From JARRKC01 sp963723965 (GTDB taxonomy: Bacteria; Acidobacteriota; UBA6911; RPQK01; JAPXNP01), in NCBI GenBank assembly GCA_963723965.1, contig CAVRSV010000007.1, forward strand, positions 372,001 through 436,000: a DNA stretch of 64,000 bases, given 5' to 3'. The position numbers were made by a program, and so were the translations under genes. The notes under the pieces are model-generated. The model had not been told where the DNA came from, made no database searches, and saw nothing but the letters and a program-made list of their open reading frames with translations. Positions 1 through 8,884 of this stretch are shown in pieces (the first letter of the stretch is position 1; every line of letters starts with the position of its first letter).

Positions 1-24
1 GCCGCGAGGGACGGAAGGCAAGCC

Positions 25-1266
25 TTGTACCTGCAGAGCCTGTTGGGGATTCTGGTCATCCTTGCGATTGCCTGGCTATCGAGCGAGCACCGACGGAAGA
101 TCAACTGGCGGCTTGTCTCGACCGGACTGGCACTTCAGGCCCTGATCGCGCTGCTGCTTCTCAAGGTGCCCCTCTCCCAGCGAGTCTTCTTGATGCTGAA
201 CCGGGTGATCATGGCCCTGGACGCGTCGACCCAGGCGGGAACCAGCTTCGTCTTCGGCTATCTGGGAGGAGGCGAGCCGCCCTTCGAAGTGACGTCTCCG
301 TCGTCGTTGATGATCCTGGCCTTCCGCGGACTCCCGGTGCTGCTGGTCATCAGCGCCCTTTCCTCGCTCCTGTTCTACTGGAAGGTGCTGCCGGCAGTGG
401 TCAAAGGGTTTTCGGCCCTGCTCCAGAAGAGCCTGCGGATCGGCGGAGCGGAAGGGCTCGGCGTCGGCGGGAACATCTTCATGGGCATGGTCGAAGCGCC
501 GCTGCTGATCCGCCCCTACGTCGCCAGCCTGACCCGCAGCGAGCTCTTCACCATCATGACCTGCGGAATGGCGACCATCGCCGGTACGGTCATGGTGCTG
601 TATGCCCACATCCTTTCGGATGTCATTCCCAATTCCATGGGCAACATCCTGACCGCTTCGGTGATGAACGCTCCCGCCGCCATCGTCATTTCGAAGCTTC
701 TGATTCCCGAAACAGCCCCTCTCACCCCGGCGGAAATCGTCGATCCGGAGCCGGCACACAATTCGATGGATGCCATCACCCGGGGGACCATCCGCGGAGT
801 CCAGCTTCTCATCAACATCGTGGCCATGCTGCTCGTCCTGGTGGCACTCGTCTACCTGGTGAACCTGATCCTCGGGCTGCTGCCCTGGTCTGGAACCACT
901 CCCCTCACGTTGCAGTGGATCCTCGGGACCGTTCTGGCTCCATTCACCTGGCTGCTCGGCATCCCCTGGAGCGAGGCGGTCACAGCCGGACGCCTCCTGG
1001 GCACCAAGACGATCCTCAACGAGCTGGTGGCGTATCTGGACATGAGCCGGCTGCCGGCAGGAGCCCTGGGAACGCGGAGCCTGGTGATCATGACCTATGC
1101 GCTGTGCGGATTTGCCAATCCCGGAAGCCTGGGGATCATGATCGGCGGCCTCGGCACGATGGCTCCCTCCAGACGGGGCGAAATCGTCGAACTCGGCCTC
1201 CGCTCGATCCTGGCCGGGACCCTCTCCACCTGCCTGACGGGCGCGCTGGTGGGGGTGATACTCTAG
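25..1266 (+). CDS. NupC-type concentrative nucleoside transporter (CNT family)
   Basis: Inner-membrane symporter that would import nucleosides with Na+ or H+. The 413-residue product is almost entirely hydrophobic and carries the CNT blocks in order: GNIFMGMVEAPLLIRPY near residues 150-167, GTKTILNELVAYL at 326-338, and GFANPGSLGIMIGGLG around 365-380. The Glu of NEL and the Asn and Ser of FANPGS, which bind ribose in characterised CNTs, are kept. The usual Gly-Gln-Thr/Ser-Glu that reads the nucleobase is here Gly-Met-Val-Glu, so specificity may differ. The first codon used is TTG with a GGAAGG box six bases upstream. The frame stays open to the window edge, but this N-terminus matches the family's usual one. 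Confidence 0.88.
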   Translation: MYLQSLLGILVILAIAWLSSEHRRKINWRLVSTGLALQALIALLLLKVPLSQRVFLMLNRVIMALDASTQAGTSFVFGYLGGGEPPFEVTSPSSLMILAFRGLPVLLVISALSSLLFYWKVLPAVVKGFSALLQKSLRIGGAEGLGVGGNIFMGMVEAPLLIRPYVASLTRSELFTIMTCGMATIAGTVMVLYAHILSDVIPNSMGNILTASVMNAPAAIVISKLLIPETAPLTPAEIVDPEPAHNSMDAITRGTIRGVQLLINIVAMLLVLVALVYLVNLILGLLPWSGTTPLTLQWILGTVLAPFTWLLGIPWSEAVTAGRLLGTKTILNELVAYLDMSRLPAGALGTRSLVIMTYALCGFANPGSLGIMIGGLGTMAPSRRGEIVELGLRSILAGTLSTCLTGALVGVIL

Positions 1267-1270
1267 AATT

Positions 1271-1565
1271 GAGGTTTACGATTTGAGATTTACGATTTGG
1301 GGGGGATTGGGGAAGCCGGGCGAGGTTGAGGGACGGGGAAGAGACACGGACGGACACGGACTGAAATGGACGGACACGGACTGAAATGGACGAGAACAGT
1401 GTTCAGCCCTGACCGGCAGTTGTCATTCCTTCGCCTCGGGTGCCCGCCTTGGGTTGCTTTGAGCTCGAAACTCCGGTCTCCGGCATTCGGTCTCCGGTAT
1501 TCCAGTTCCCAGCTTCCGCTTGTCGCCCCAAAAATCGTAAATCGAAAATCGTAAATCTCAAATCA
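1271..1565. repeat. Period-7 (heptanucleotide) repeat arrays in inverted orientation
   Basis: The roughly 315 bp gap between the transporter and the peptidase has no gene. Its left edge (1271-1300) is built of TTTACGA/TTTGAGA heptamers. Its right edge (1529-1565) carries the same family in the opposite orientation (AATCGTA, AATCTCA), so the gap has inverted ends. In between are two copies of a 20-base unit (GGACACGGACTGAAATGGAC, about 1355-1395) and a further heptad-phased tract (GTCTCCG, GTATTCC, about 1471-1520). This resembles the short tandemly repeated heptamers known in several bacterial phyla. The right arm ends about 18 bases before the peptidase start. Confidence 0.7.
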
Positions 1566-1582
1566 GTTTGGGGAGATTCGTC

Positions 1583-3856
1583 ATGAGGTGTCGTCAAACC
1601 TTTCTGGTCTGCAGCCTGTTGCTCACTTTCTCTGCCGCTGGCCCTGCTCTGGTCGTTCCCGCCCAGGCGCAGCCCGCTCTCGGCTTCACCCGGGAAACCG
1701 GTCCACAGGAGGCGACCCTGGAGCAGCGCTTCGACACAGCGATTCGAAAGGACGATCTGCGGCAGTGGATGGAGTTCATGAGTTCCCGCCCACATCACGT
1801 CGGTTCTCCCTTCGGCAAGGAGGTGGCGGAATTCGTGGCCGGGAAATTCAGGGAATGGGGATACGACACCTCGATCGAGACTTTCTACATCCTCTTTCCC
1901 ACGCCCAAGGAGCGCATCCTGACGCTGCTCGAACCGGAGCGCTACGAGGCCAAGCTGGTCGAGCCGGTCCTGCCGGAGGACCGGACATCGGGGCAGCGGG
2001 ACGAGCAGCTGCCGACGTTTCATTTCTATTCGAAGGACGGCGACGTCACCTCCGAGATCGTCTATGTCAACTACGGGATACCCAGCGACTACGAACAACT
2101 GGAACGCCTGGGCATCGACGTGACGGGGAAGATCGTGCTGGCCCGTTACGGAGCGTCCTGGCGTGGAATCAAGCCCAAGCTGGCCGCCGAGAAGGGGGCT
2201 ATCGGCTGCATCGTCTATTCCGACCCGCGCGATGACGGCTACTTCGAGGGCGATGTCTACCCGGGGGGACCCTTCCGCATGGCCGAGGGCGTGCAGCGCG
2301 GTTCGGTGATGGACATGCCGCTCTATCCGGGCGATCCGCTGACGCCCTCCATACCGGCGACGCGCGATGCCCAGAGGCTGCCCAGAGACAAAGCCCCCAC
2401 GCTGACGAAGATCCCGGTGTTGCCCATCTCCTACGAGGATGCACTTCCGATTCTTCGCAACCTCGCCGGTCCCGTGGCGCCCGCCGCGTGGAGGGGGGCT
2501 TTGCCGATCACCTACCACATCGGACCGGGACCGGCCAAGGTCCGCCTGAAGGTCGAGGCCGACTGGAAACTGGTCCCTGCCAACGACGTCATCGCCCGAC
2601 TGCCCGGATCGCAGTATCCGGATCAATGGATCCTTCGCGGCAACCATCATGACGCCTGGGTCAACGGCGCCGGAGACCCGCTCTCCGGCCTGGTCTCCCT
2701 CATGGAGGAGGCCCGTAGCCTGTCCGTTCTCGTCCAGCAGGGTTGGCATCCGAAAAGGACGATCATCTTCACGGCCTGGGATGCGGAAGAGCCGGGGCTG
2801 ATCGGTTCCACCGAATGGGTCGAGGCGCACGCCGACGAACTGGCCGAGAAGGCCGTCGCCTACGTCAACACCGATGGGAACGGCCGTGGCTTCCTGCAGG
2901 CCGGCGGCTCTCACGTCCTGGAGAAGCTCGTCAACCAGGTGGCCGCACAGGTCCAGGATCCCCAGAAGGGGGTCTCCGTCCTGGCCCGCCGGCAATCCCG
3001 CGATCTGGTCCTGGCCAGCCCGCAAAGGAGAAAGGAACTGTTGTCCTCGGACCAGATCCGCATCTCGGCCCTGGGATCGGGATCGGACTACACTCCCTTT
3101 CTGCAACATCTGGGCATCTCCTCGGTCAATGTCTCGTTTGGAGGAGAATCCGACGGCGGTTCCTATCACTCGATCTTCGACTCTTTCGACTATTTCACCC
3201 GCTTCGAGGACCCCGGATTCGACTACGGCAAGACTCTGTCTCAGACCACGGGCCGTTTGGTGCTGCGCCTGGCCGACGCCGATATCCTGCCCTGGGATTT
3301 CGCGGGCATGGCTCAGACGGTGCAGCGCTATCTCGAGGAGCTGGTCGGCCTGGCGGATTCGCTGCGCGTCGAGACCGATCTGGAAAACCGCCTGATTCAG
3401 GAAGGGGATTACCAGTCTTATTTCGATCCGACCAAACCGTACGTGGCACCGAAGGCGAAGGCGCCAGTCCCCTATCTGGACTTCGCTCCACTGCAGAATG
3501 CGGTGAGTCGCCTCCTGGATGCCTCGTCGGACTACCGGGATGCCTACCAGACATTCATCGAAAACCCTGTGGCACATGACGGCATTCCCCTGGATCGAAT
3601 CAATCGGATTCTGTTCCGGACCGAGCGTGCCCTGACTCGCCCCGAGGGCTTGTCGGGTCGCCCCTGGTACCGCCATTTCATCTACGCACCCGGGTTCTAT
3701 ACCGGCTACGGTGTCAAGACCCTGCCCGGCGTTCGGGAGGCGATCGAGCAACGACAGTGGGACGAGGCCAACCGGCAGATCGAGGTCGTCGCGGAGGTCC
3801 TGAACGGATACTCGGAACAGATCGCCCAGGCCACTCAATTGCTCAGGCTGCCGTAG
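1583..3856 (+). CDS. Secreted M28 peptidase, glutamate carboxypeptidase II / transferrin-receptor-like
   Basis: Zinc metallopeptidase expected to trim C-terminal acidic residues from peptides outside the cytoplasm. The product is 757 residues if started at the ATG at 1583, which has GGGGAG upstream and gives a clean signal peptide (MRCRQTFLVCSLLLTFSA). A TTG 15 bases earlier is also in frame. The domains follow the PSMA plan: an inserted PA-type domain (about 150-300), the M28 catalytic domain (about 310-580) and a helical dimerisation-like domain (about 600-757). The binuclear zinc set is complete: His355 in NHHDAW, Asp365 in AGDPLSG, the Glu402-Glu403 pair in AWDAEEPGLIGSTEW, Asp431 in NTDG and His529 in GSYHSIFDSF. 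It appears to be a single-gene transcript, convergent with the CDF transporter. Confidence 0.93.
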   Translation: MRCRQTFLVCSLLLTFSAAGPALVVPAQAQPALGFTRETGPQEATLEQRFDTAIRKDDLRQWMEFMSSRPHHVGSPFGKEVAEFVAGKFREWGYDTSIETFYILFPTPKERILTLLEPERYEAKLVEPVLPEDRTSGQRDEQLPTFHFYSKDGDVTSEIVYVNYGIPSDYEQLERLGIDVTGKIVLARYGASWRGIKPKLAAEKGAIGCIVYSDPRDDGYFEGDVYPGGPFRMAEGVQRGSVMDMPLYPGDPLTPSIPATRDAQRLPRDKAPTLTKIPVLPISYEDALPILRNLAGPVAPAAWRGALPITYHIGPGPAKVRLKVEADWKLVPANDVIARLPGSQYPDQWILRGNHHDAWVNGAGDPLSGLVSLMEEARSLSVLVQQGWHPKRTIIFTAWDAEEPGLIGSTEWVEAHADELAEKAVAYVNTDGNGRGFLQAGGSHVLEKLVNQVAAQVQDPQKGVSVLARRQSRDLVLASPQRRKELLSSDQIRISALGSGSDYTPFLQHLGISSVNVSFGGESDGGSYHSIFDSFDYFTRFEDPGFDYGKTLSQTTGRLVLRLADADILPWDFAGMAQTVQRYLEELVGLADSLRVETDLENRLIQEGDYQSYFDPTKPYVAPKAKAPVPYLDFAPLQNAVSRLLDASSDYRDAYQTFIENPVAHDGIPLDRINRILFRTERALTRPEGLSGRPWYRHFIYAPGFYTGYGVKTLPGVREAIEQRQWDEANRQIEVVAEVLNGYSEQIAQATQLLRLP

Positions 3857-3922
3857 CCTTCGCTTGAAGATGATCCCGAGACGGGTTTCCGGGCACCTGG
3901 GCTGACGAGCGGCTTCGAGCGA

Positions 3923-4819
3923 TCAGACTTCCGGGCAGGTTTCCTGGTAGGCCGACGATTCGATCTGCAGGGTGATGTGCCCAATGCCGAAGGTCGTCTC
4001 CAGATGCCGCTTCATCCTGGCGAGCAGTTCATCGCGATCGAACCCGGAGCAACACTCGACGTGGGCGGAAAGTGCGACCAGTCCGCTGGTAATGGTCCAG
4101 ATGTGCAGATCGTGCACATCCTCGGCGCCCTCGACGGCACGCATCGAGTCATAGACCTCATCGACATCGATGTCGCCGGGGGAGCTTTCCATCAGGACCG
4201 CCACCGAGTCCTTGAGAACGTTCCAGGACGAATAGATGACCAGGATGCCGATCAGGATCGAGGCCACCGGATCGGTCCAGGTCCACCCCAGGAGCCAGAT
4301 CAACAGACCGGCCACGATGGCCTGGATACTTCCGAGCGTGTCGGCCAGGGCGTGAAGCCAGACGCTCTTGAGATTCAGATTGGCTTCGCGGCCCCCGTGC
4401 AGGATCCGGAGTACGATGAGATTCACGACGAGACCCCCGGTCGCAATGCCCATCATCAGTTCGCCACGAACGGAAGGGACACTGACGAGCCGGTCGTAGG
4501 CCTCTGCGAAGATGAAGATCGAAATGGCCACCAGGGCCGCCCCGTTCACCAGGGCCGCCAGAATCTCGGACCGAAAATAGCCCCAGGTGTGGCGCGAGGA
4601 GGAGGGCTGCTCGGCCAGCCAAAACGCGAAGATGGCGAGTCCAAGCGAACCCGCATCCGACAGCATGTGTCCCGCATCGGCCATCAGGGCGAGCGATCCC
4701 GTCACCAGCCCCCCGGCGAACTCGGCGACCATGTAGGCACAGATCAACACGAGGGCCCAGACGAGGCGCCTCCGGTTCCGGCTGCGATGGTGGCTGTGGC
4801 CGTCGTGATCGTGTCCCAC
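3923..4819 (-). CDS. Cation diffusion facilitator (CzcD/ZitB-like) metal exporter
   Basis: Inner-membrane Zn2+/H+ antiporter of the CDF family, exporting zinc and possibly cobalt or cadmium from the cytoplasm. The product has 298 residues, a normal length. The start is a GTG giving a His-rich N-terminal tail (GHDHDGHSHH). About six membrane segments follow. The intramembrane metal site is intact: Asp48 and His51-x3-Asp55 in TM2 (ADAGHMLSD) and His156-x3-Asp160 in TM5 (HALAD). The last 80 residues form the cytoplasmic ferredoxin-like domain (VHDLHIWTITSG). It is transcribed alone, convergent with the peptidase and divergent from the methyltransferase at 4945. Confidence 0.94.
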   Translation of the reverse strand: MGHDHDGHSHHRSRNRRRLVWALVLICAYMVAEFAGGLVTGSLALMADAGHMLSDAGSLGLAIFAFWLAEQPSSSRHTWGYFRSEILAALVNGAALVAISIFIFAEAYDRLVSVPSVRGELMMGIATGGLVVNLIVLRILHGGREANLNLKSVWLHALADTLGSIQAIVAGLLIWLLGWTWTDPVASILIGILVIYSSWNVLKDSVAVLMESSPGDIDVDEVYDSMRAVEGAEDVHDLHIWTITSGLVALSAHVECCSGFDRDELLARMKRHLETTFGIGHITLQIESSAYQETCPEV

Positions 4820-4944
4820 GATTGAATACCATCATAGCGGGATCGCGCCTGCCGGGGCGCGGTCTGACGGATTCGCTCCCCAATCGGAGGGCGATCCGCT
4901 AGACTCGACGGAGTCCCGAAATTCGGTGAAGGGGCGTTACGAAC

Positions 4945-5631
4945 ATGGTGGACCGGACTCTCTCCATCGATCAGGCGCGGCGTGTCTACAATCGCATCGG
5001 CAGGCACCAGGATACGCAGGGCATCTACGAGAACGCGGCCCTGGACCGCCTGGTTGCCACGGCCCGCTTCCGGGAGGCCAACCGTGTCGTCGAGTTTGGA
5101 TGCGGCACGGGCGCCTTCGCCCTCCGCCTCCTCCGCGATGAGATGCCTCTGAAGGGCCGCTACAACGGATTCGATCTCAGCCCGACGATGGTGCACATCG
5201 CCCGCGAGCGCCTCGCTCCGTTCTCGGCCCGTGCGTCCGTGTCCCAGACGGATGGTTCGCCACACTTGCCCCTGGGCGAGGGGATGTGCGATCGCTTCGT
5301 CACCAACTACGTGCTCGACCTCCTGGCCGAGCCTTTGATCCGGGGCGTCCTCGGCGAAGCTCATCGCCTGCTCCGCTCGGGCGGCCTTCTCTGTGCGGTC
5401 AGCCTGACCCGAGGTTGCACGTTTTCGTCGAAGACCCTGATGGCCCTCTGGAATTCCGTCCGCCGTCTTGCGCCGGTCCTGGTCGGGGGCTGCAGGCCGA
5501 TCCGACTCGAGGACTACTTGCCGAGCGAGGAATGGCAAATCCTCGTCGCCGACACCGTCATCGCCTGGGGCGTCCCGTCGGAAGTCCTGGTTGCCCGCCG
5601 CCTCCCTGCGACCGGCGACGACGCGGCGTAG
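4945..5631 (+). CDS. Class I SAM-dependent methyltransferase
   Basis: Cytoplasmic methyltransferase of unknown substrate, 228 residues. Motif I is clear: VVEFGCGTGAFALRLL at residues 48-63. An acidic post-I loop follows (FDLSPTM, near 78), and then YVLDLL and LLRSGGLLCAVSLTRG (motifs II/III). The order and spacing match the Methyltransf_11/25 type. No substrate-specifying domain is visible. The ATG at 4945 follows an AAGGGG box about ten bases away. It stands alone, divergent from the CDF exporter. The downstream gap holds only heptamer repeats. Confidence 0.85.
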   Translation: MVDRTLSIDQARRVYNRIGRHQDTQGIYENAALDRLVATARFREANRVVEFGCGTGAFALRLLRDEMPLKGRYNGFDLSPTMVHIARERLAPFSARASVSQTDGSPHLPLGEGMCDRFVTNYVLDLLAEPLIRGVLGEAHRLLRSGGLLCAVSLTRGCTFSSKTLMALWNSVRRLAPVLVGGCRPIRLEDYLPSEEWQILVADTVIAWGVPSEVLVARRLPATGDDAA

Positions 5632-5652
5632 ACGGCAGACACCCCGTCTTTC

Positions 5653-5750
5653 GATTTGGATTTGAGATTTGAGATTTGAGATTTACGATTTTCGAGGCGC
5701 GAGGAACCAGGAACTAGGAACTAGGAACTAGGAACTAGGAACCAGGAACT
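5653..5750. repeat. Two heptanucleotide repeat arrays overlapping the 3' end of the RND gene
   Basis: At 5653-5696 there are units of ATTTGAG, ATTTACG and ATTTTCG, the same family as the arrays at 1271 and 1529. At 5702-5750 there are seven contiguous heptamers, AGGAACC or AGGAACT. The second array runs into the RND permease gene on the opposite strand and supplies its last codons (V-P-G-S) and its stop codon. Length changes here would alter only the extreme C-terminus of the pump. Confidence 0.8.
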
Positions 5751-8700
5751 CTCCCCTCCGCCGGCAGCTCCGGTTCGTCTGGTGCCGAGCGGTGTCGCAA
5801 GCCGTGCAGCCATTCCCGCAAGGACTGGTTGATCACGAAGAAGGCCGGGATGAGCAGTACGGCCAGACAGCTGGCGGCGATCATGCCCCCGAACACCGTG
5901 GTGCCGAGGGTCCGCCGGGCGATAGAACCGGCTCCGGTGGCCCAGACCAGAGGTGAAACCCCCAGGATGAAGGCCAGCGCAGTCATGATCACGGGGCGAA
6001 AGCGCAGCCGGGCAGCTTCGACGGCAGCGTCGAGAATCGACAGGCCGCGTCGTTCTCGAAGCACCTTGGCGAACTCCACGATCAGAATGGCGTTCCTTCC
6101 CGACAGGCCGACCAGCATCACCATCCCGACCTGCGCGTAGAGATCCATGCTGAGGTGGGTGACGGCAAGGGCCACAAGGGCTCCCAGCACCGCGACCGGG
6201 ACCGAAAGCATGACGGCCGCGGGTACGGTCCAGCTTTCGTATTGAGCCACCAGGAACAGATAGGCGAACAACAGCGCCAGCGCGAAGAGGATCGGTCCCT
6301 TCGACCCGGCTTCCTGCTCCTGGTAGGACATCCCCGACCACTCGAACTGCATGCCGCGGGGCAGGACGCGGGCGGCGATTTCCTGCACGGCTGCCATGGC
6401 CTGACTCGAACTGTAACCCGGCCCCGGCTCGCCACTGATCGTGATGGCCCGGTACATGTTGAAGCGATTGAAGGAATCCGGCCCGACTCTGGATTCCAGC
6501 GTGACCAGGGTCTTGAGGGGGACCATGGCACCCCGGGAGCTCTTGACGAAGAGGCGGCCGATGTCTTCCTGCCGGCTGCGATAGGGAATGCCGGCCTGAA
6601 TGATCACCCGGAAGACGCGGCCGAAGATGTTGAAGTCATTCACATAGAGCGACCCCAGGTTGGTTTGCAGCGTCCGGAAGATGTCGCCCACCGGTACGCC
6701 GAGCGCCTGGGCCTGGCGGCGATCGACGAGCAGCTGAAGCTGCGGCACATTGGCCTGGAAGGTGCTGAACATGTTCTGGATACGCGGATCCTGGTTGCAG
6801 GCCGTGATCAGGGCGCGCATGGCCTGGGCCTGGTCCTGGGGATCGCCTCCCGTGGTGTCTTCGAGCTGCAGCTCGAATCCGGCTGTGGTCCCCAGTCCAC
6901 GGATCGGCGGCGTCTGGTAGGCGAACATCTGGGCGCCCTGGATCCTCCCGACCTTGCTCCGAATCTGAGAAAGAATGCTCTGGACCGAGAGGTCGGGGGT
7001 GGTGCGCTCGCTCCAGTCGTTCAGACCGACGATGACGCGGGCCACGTTGGCTCCCCCCGATCCGCCCATCGTGTTGATGTGGTGGATTCCCGGGACGGTC
7101 TCGATCGCCTCCTCCACCTCGCGGGTGACCTTGGCCGTGCGGGCCAGCGACGCGCCATCCGGCAACAGCACGTTCGAAAAGATGACACCCTGGTCTTCCG
7201 TAGGCAGGAAGCCTTTCGGCATGTCCCGGTACATCACGAAGGTGGCGCCGGCGATTATCAGGAAGACGAGGACCGAGACGATCAGGCGGTGGGACAGGAA
7301 CCGCACACCCACCTTGTATCCCCCGGTGAGCGCCCGAAATCCGCTGTTGAACCAGCGCAGCAGAAAGAAGGGACGCGGCGGATTGCTGCGCAGCAGGTGG
7401 GCGCACAGGGCCGGACTGAGGGAGAGTGCCACGAAAGCGGAGATGGTGAAGGAAATGACGATCGTCACGGCGAACTGCCGGTAGAGCTCTCCCGTGATCC
7501 CGGGCGCAAAGGCGACCGGTACGAAGACGGCAGACAAGACCAGAGCCGACGCCACGATGGGCCCCGTGACCTCACTCATGGCCACCTCGGCGGCCTGTTT
7601 GGGCTTCAGTCCGCCCTCGATATGACGCTGGACGTTCTCGATGACGATGATGGCATCGTCGACGACCAGACCGATCGCCAGCACGAGCCCAAACAGCGTC
7701 AGCGAGTTGATGGAGAACCCGAACAGATGGAGGAAGGAAAACGTTCCGACCAGCGATACCGGAATCGCCGCCACCGGGATGAGAGTCGAGCGCCAGTCCT
7801 GCAGGAACACGAAGACGACCAGCACGACCAGTCCGAGAGCGACGAACAGAGTCTCCACGAGCTCCCAGAGTGATGCCCGGATGAAGAGAGTCTCATCGCG
7901 GACCACCTTGTACTCCACGTCGTCGGGAAACTGCTGCGCCAGCTTCTCGATCTCGGCGCTGACCGCATCACCGACCTCGACGGCATTCGCTTCGGGGAGT
8001 TGAAACACTCCGAAAACCACGCTGGGCTGTCCGTCCATTCGGCCAAAGGAGGTGTAGCTCTGGGCGCCCAGATCCACCTGGGCGACATCTCCAATCCGCA
8101 CCAGTGAACCGTTCGGCCTGGCGCGGATGATGATGTTCTTGAACTCCGAGGGCTCCGTTAGCCTCCCCTTGGAGAGGATGGAATACTGGAACTGCTGATC
8201 CGGTGCGGAAGGGGCCGCTCCGATCTGGCCCGCGGCAGCCTGGATGTTCTGGTCGCGGATGGCCTGGATGACATCGTTCACGCCGAGGCCCAGCCCCGTC
8301 ATGCGGTCGGGATCGAGCCAGATGCGCATGCCGTAGTCACGAGCCGTGAAAACGTTGACATCGCCGACGCCTTTCACCCGGGACAAAGCGTCTTTGAGGT
8401 AGATGCCGGCATAGTTGCCCAGGAACACGTCATCGTAGGTGCCGTGGGGGGAGTAGAGGTTGATCACCATCAGCATGGTGCTCGAGCTCTTGCGCACCGA
8501 GACGCCCCGCTGCACGACTTCGGTCGGGAGCTGGGAAGTCGCCAGGGCGACCCGGTTCTGGACGTTGACGGCTGCAATGTCCGGGTTGGTCCCGACCTCG
8601 AACGTGACCGACAGCTGGTAGGCCCCACTGTTGGAACTCGTGGAGGTCATGTAGATCATGTCCTCCACTCCGTTGACCTGCTGTTCGATCGGGGCCGCCA

Positions 8701-8884
8701 CCGTGGCCTCGACGACCTCGGCGCTGGCACCCGGGTAGACCGCCGAAATCTGCACCTGGGGCGGCGTGATCTCCGGGTACATGGCGATGGGCAGTCGCGC
8801 GATGGAGATGGCGCCGGCCAGAACGATCACCAGCGAGATGACGATGGCGAACTTGGGACGGCTGATGAAGAAGCTACTGAGCAC
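5735..8884 (-). CDS. RND efflux pump inner-membrane permease, HAE1 (AcrB/MexB) family
   Basis: Proton-driven trimeric pump that would expel hydrophobic or amphiphilic compounds through the adjacent MFP and outer-membrane factor. The product has 1049 residues, the family's length, with the duplicated 12-TM fold and two large periplasmic loops. TM4 keeps the proton-relay aspartates Asp409-Asp410 (AIGLVVDDAIIVIENV). The TM10 lysine of AcrB (GLSAKNAILIVEF) is replaced by Arg930 (GLSGRNAILIVEF). The start is GTG, with GGAGGG upstream. It overlaps the MFP stop by 11 bases, so the two are translationally coupled. The stop lies in a heptamer repeat. It is the last gene of a three-gene operon. Confidence 0.95.
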   Translation of the reverse strand: MLSSFFISRPKFAIVISLVIVLAGAISIARLPIAMYPEITPPQVQISAVYPGASAEVVEATVAAPIEQQVNGVEDMIYMTSTSSNSGAYQLSVTFEVGTNPDIAAVNVQNRVALATSQLPTEVVQRGVSVRKSSSTMLMVINLYSPHGTYDDVFLGNYAGIYLKDALSRVKGVGDVNVFTARDYGMRIWLDPDRMTGLGLGVNDVIQAIRDQNIQAAAGQIGAAPSAPDQQFQYSILSKGRLTEPSEFKNIIIRARPNGSLVRIGDVAQVDLGAQSYTSFGRMDGQPSVVFGVFQLPEANAVEVGDAVSAEIEKLAQQFPDDVEYKVVRDETLFIRASLWELVETLFVALGLVVLVVFVFLQDWRSTLIPVAAIPVSLVGTFSFLHLFGFSINSLTLFGLVLAIGLVVDDAIIVIENVQRHIEGGLKPKQAAEVAMSEVTGPIVASALVLSAVFVPVAFAPGITGELYRQFAVTIVISFTISAFVALSLSPALCAHLLRSNPPRPFFLLRWFNSGFRALTGGYKVGVRFLSHRLIVSVLVFLIIAGATFVMYRDMPKGFLPTEDQGVIFSNVLLPDGASLARTAKVTREVEEAIETVPGIHHINTMGGSGGANVARVIVGLNDWSERTTPDLSVQSILSQIRSKVGRIQGAQMFAYQTPPIRGLGTTAGFELQLEDTTGGDPQDQAQAMRALITACNQDPRIQNMFSTFQANVPQLQLLVDRRQAQALGVPVGDIFRTLQTNLGSLYVNDFNIFGRVFRVIIQAGIPYRSRQEDIGRLFVKSSRGAMVPLKTLVTLESRVGPDSFNRFNMYRAITISGEPGPGYSSSQAMAAVQEIAARVLPRGMQFEWSGMSYQEQEAGSKGPILFALALLFAYLFLVAQYESWTVPAAVMLSVPVAVLGALVALAVTHLSMDLYAQVGMVMLVGLSGRNAILIVEFAKVLRERRGLSILDAAVEAARLRFRPVIMTALAFILGVSPLVWATGAGSIARRTLGTTVFGGMIAASCLAVLLIPAFFVINQSLREWLHGLRHRSAPDEPELPAEGRVPGS

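Noticed and set aside
1403..3838. 811-codon antisense frame opposite the M28 peptidase
   Set aside because: Low-complexity Arg/Gly/Asp-rich translation typical of GC-rich shadow frames; the plus-strand peptidase has full catalytic motifs.
6155..7873. 572-codon plus-strand frame opposite the first RND permease
   Set aside because: No domain motifs, rich in Arg/Asp/His; it is the shadow of a confidently identified pump gene.
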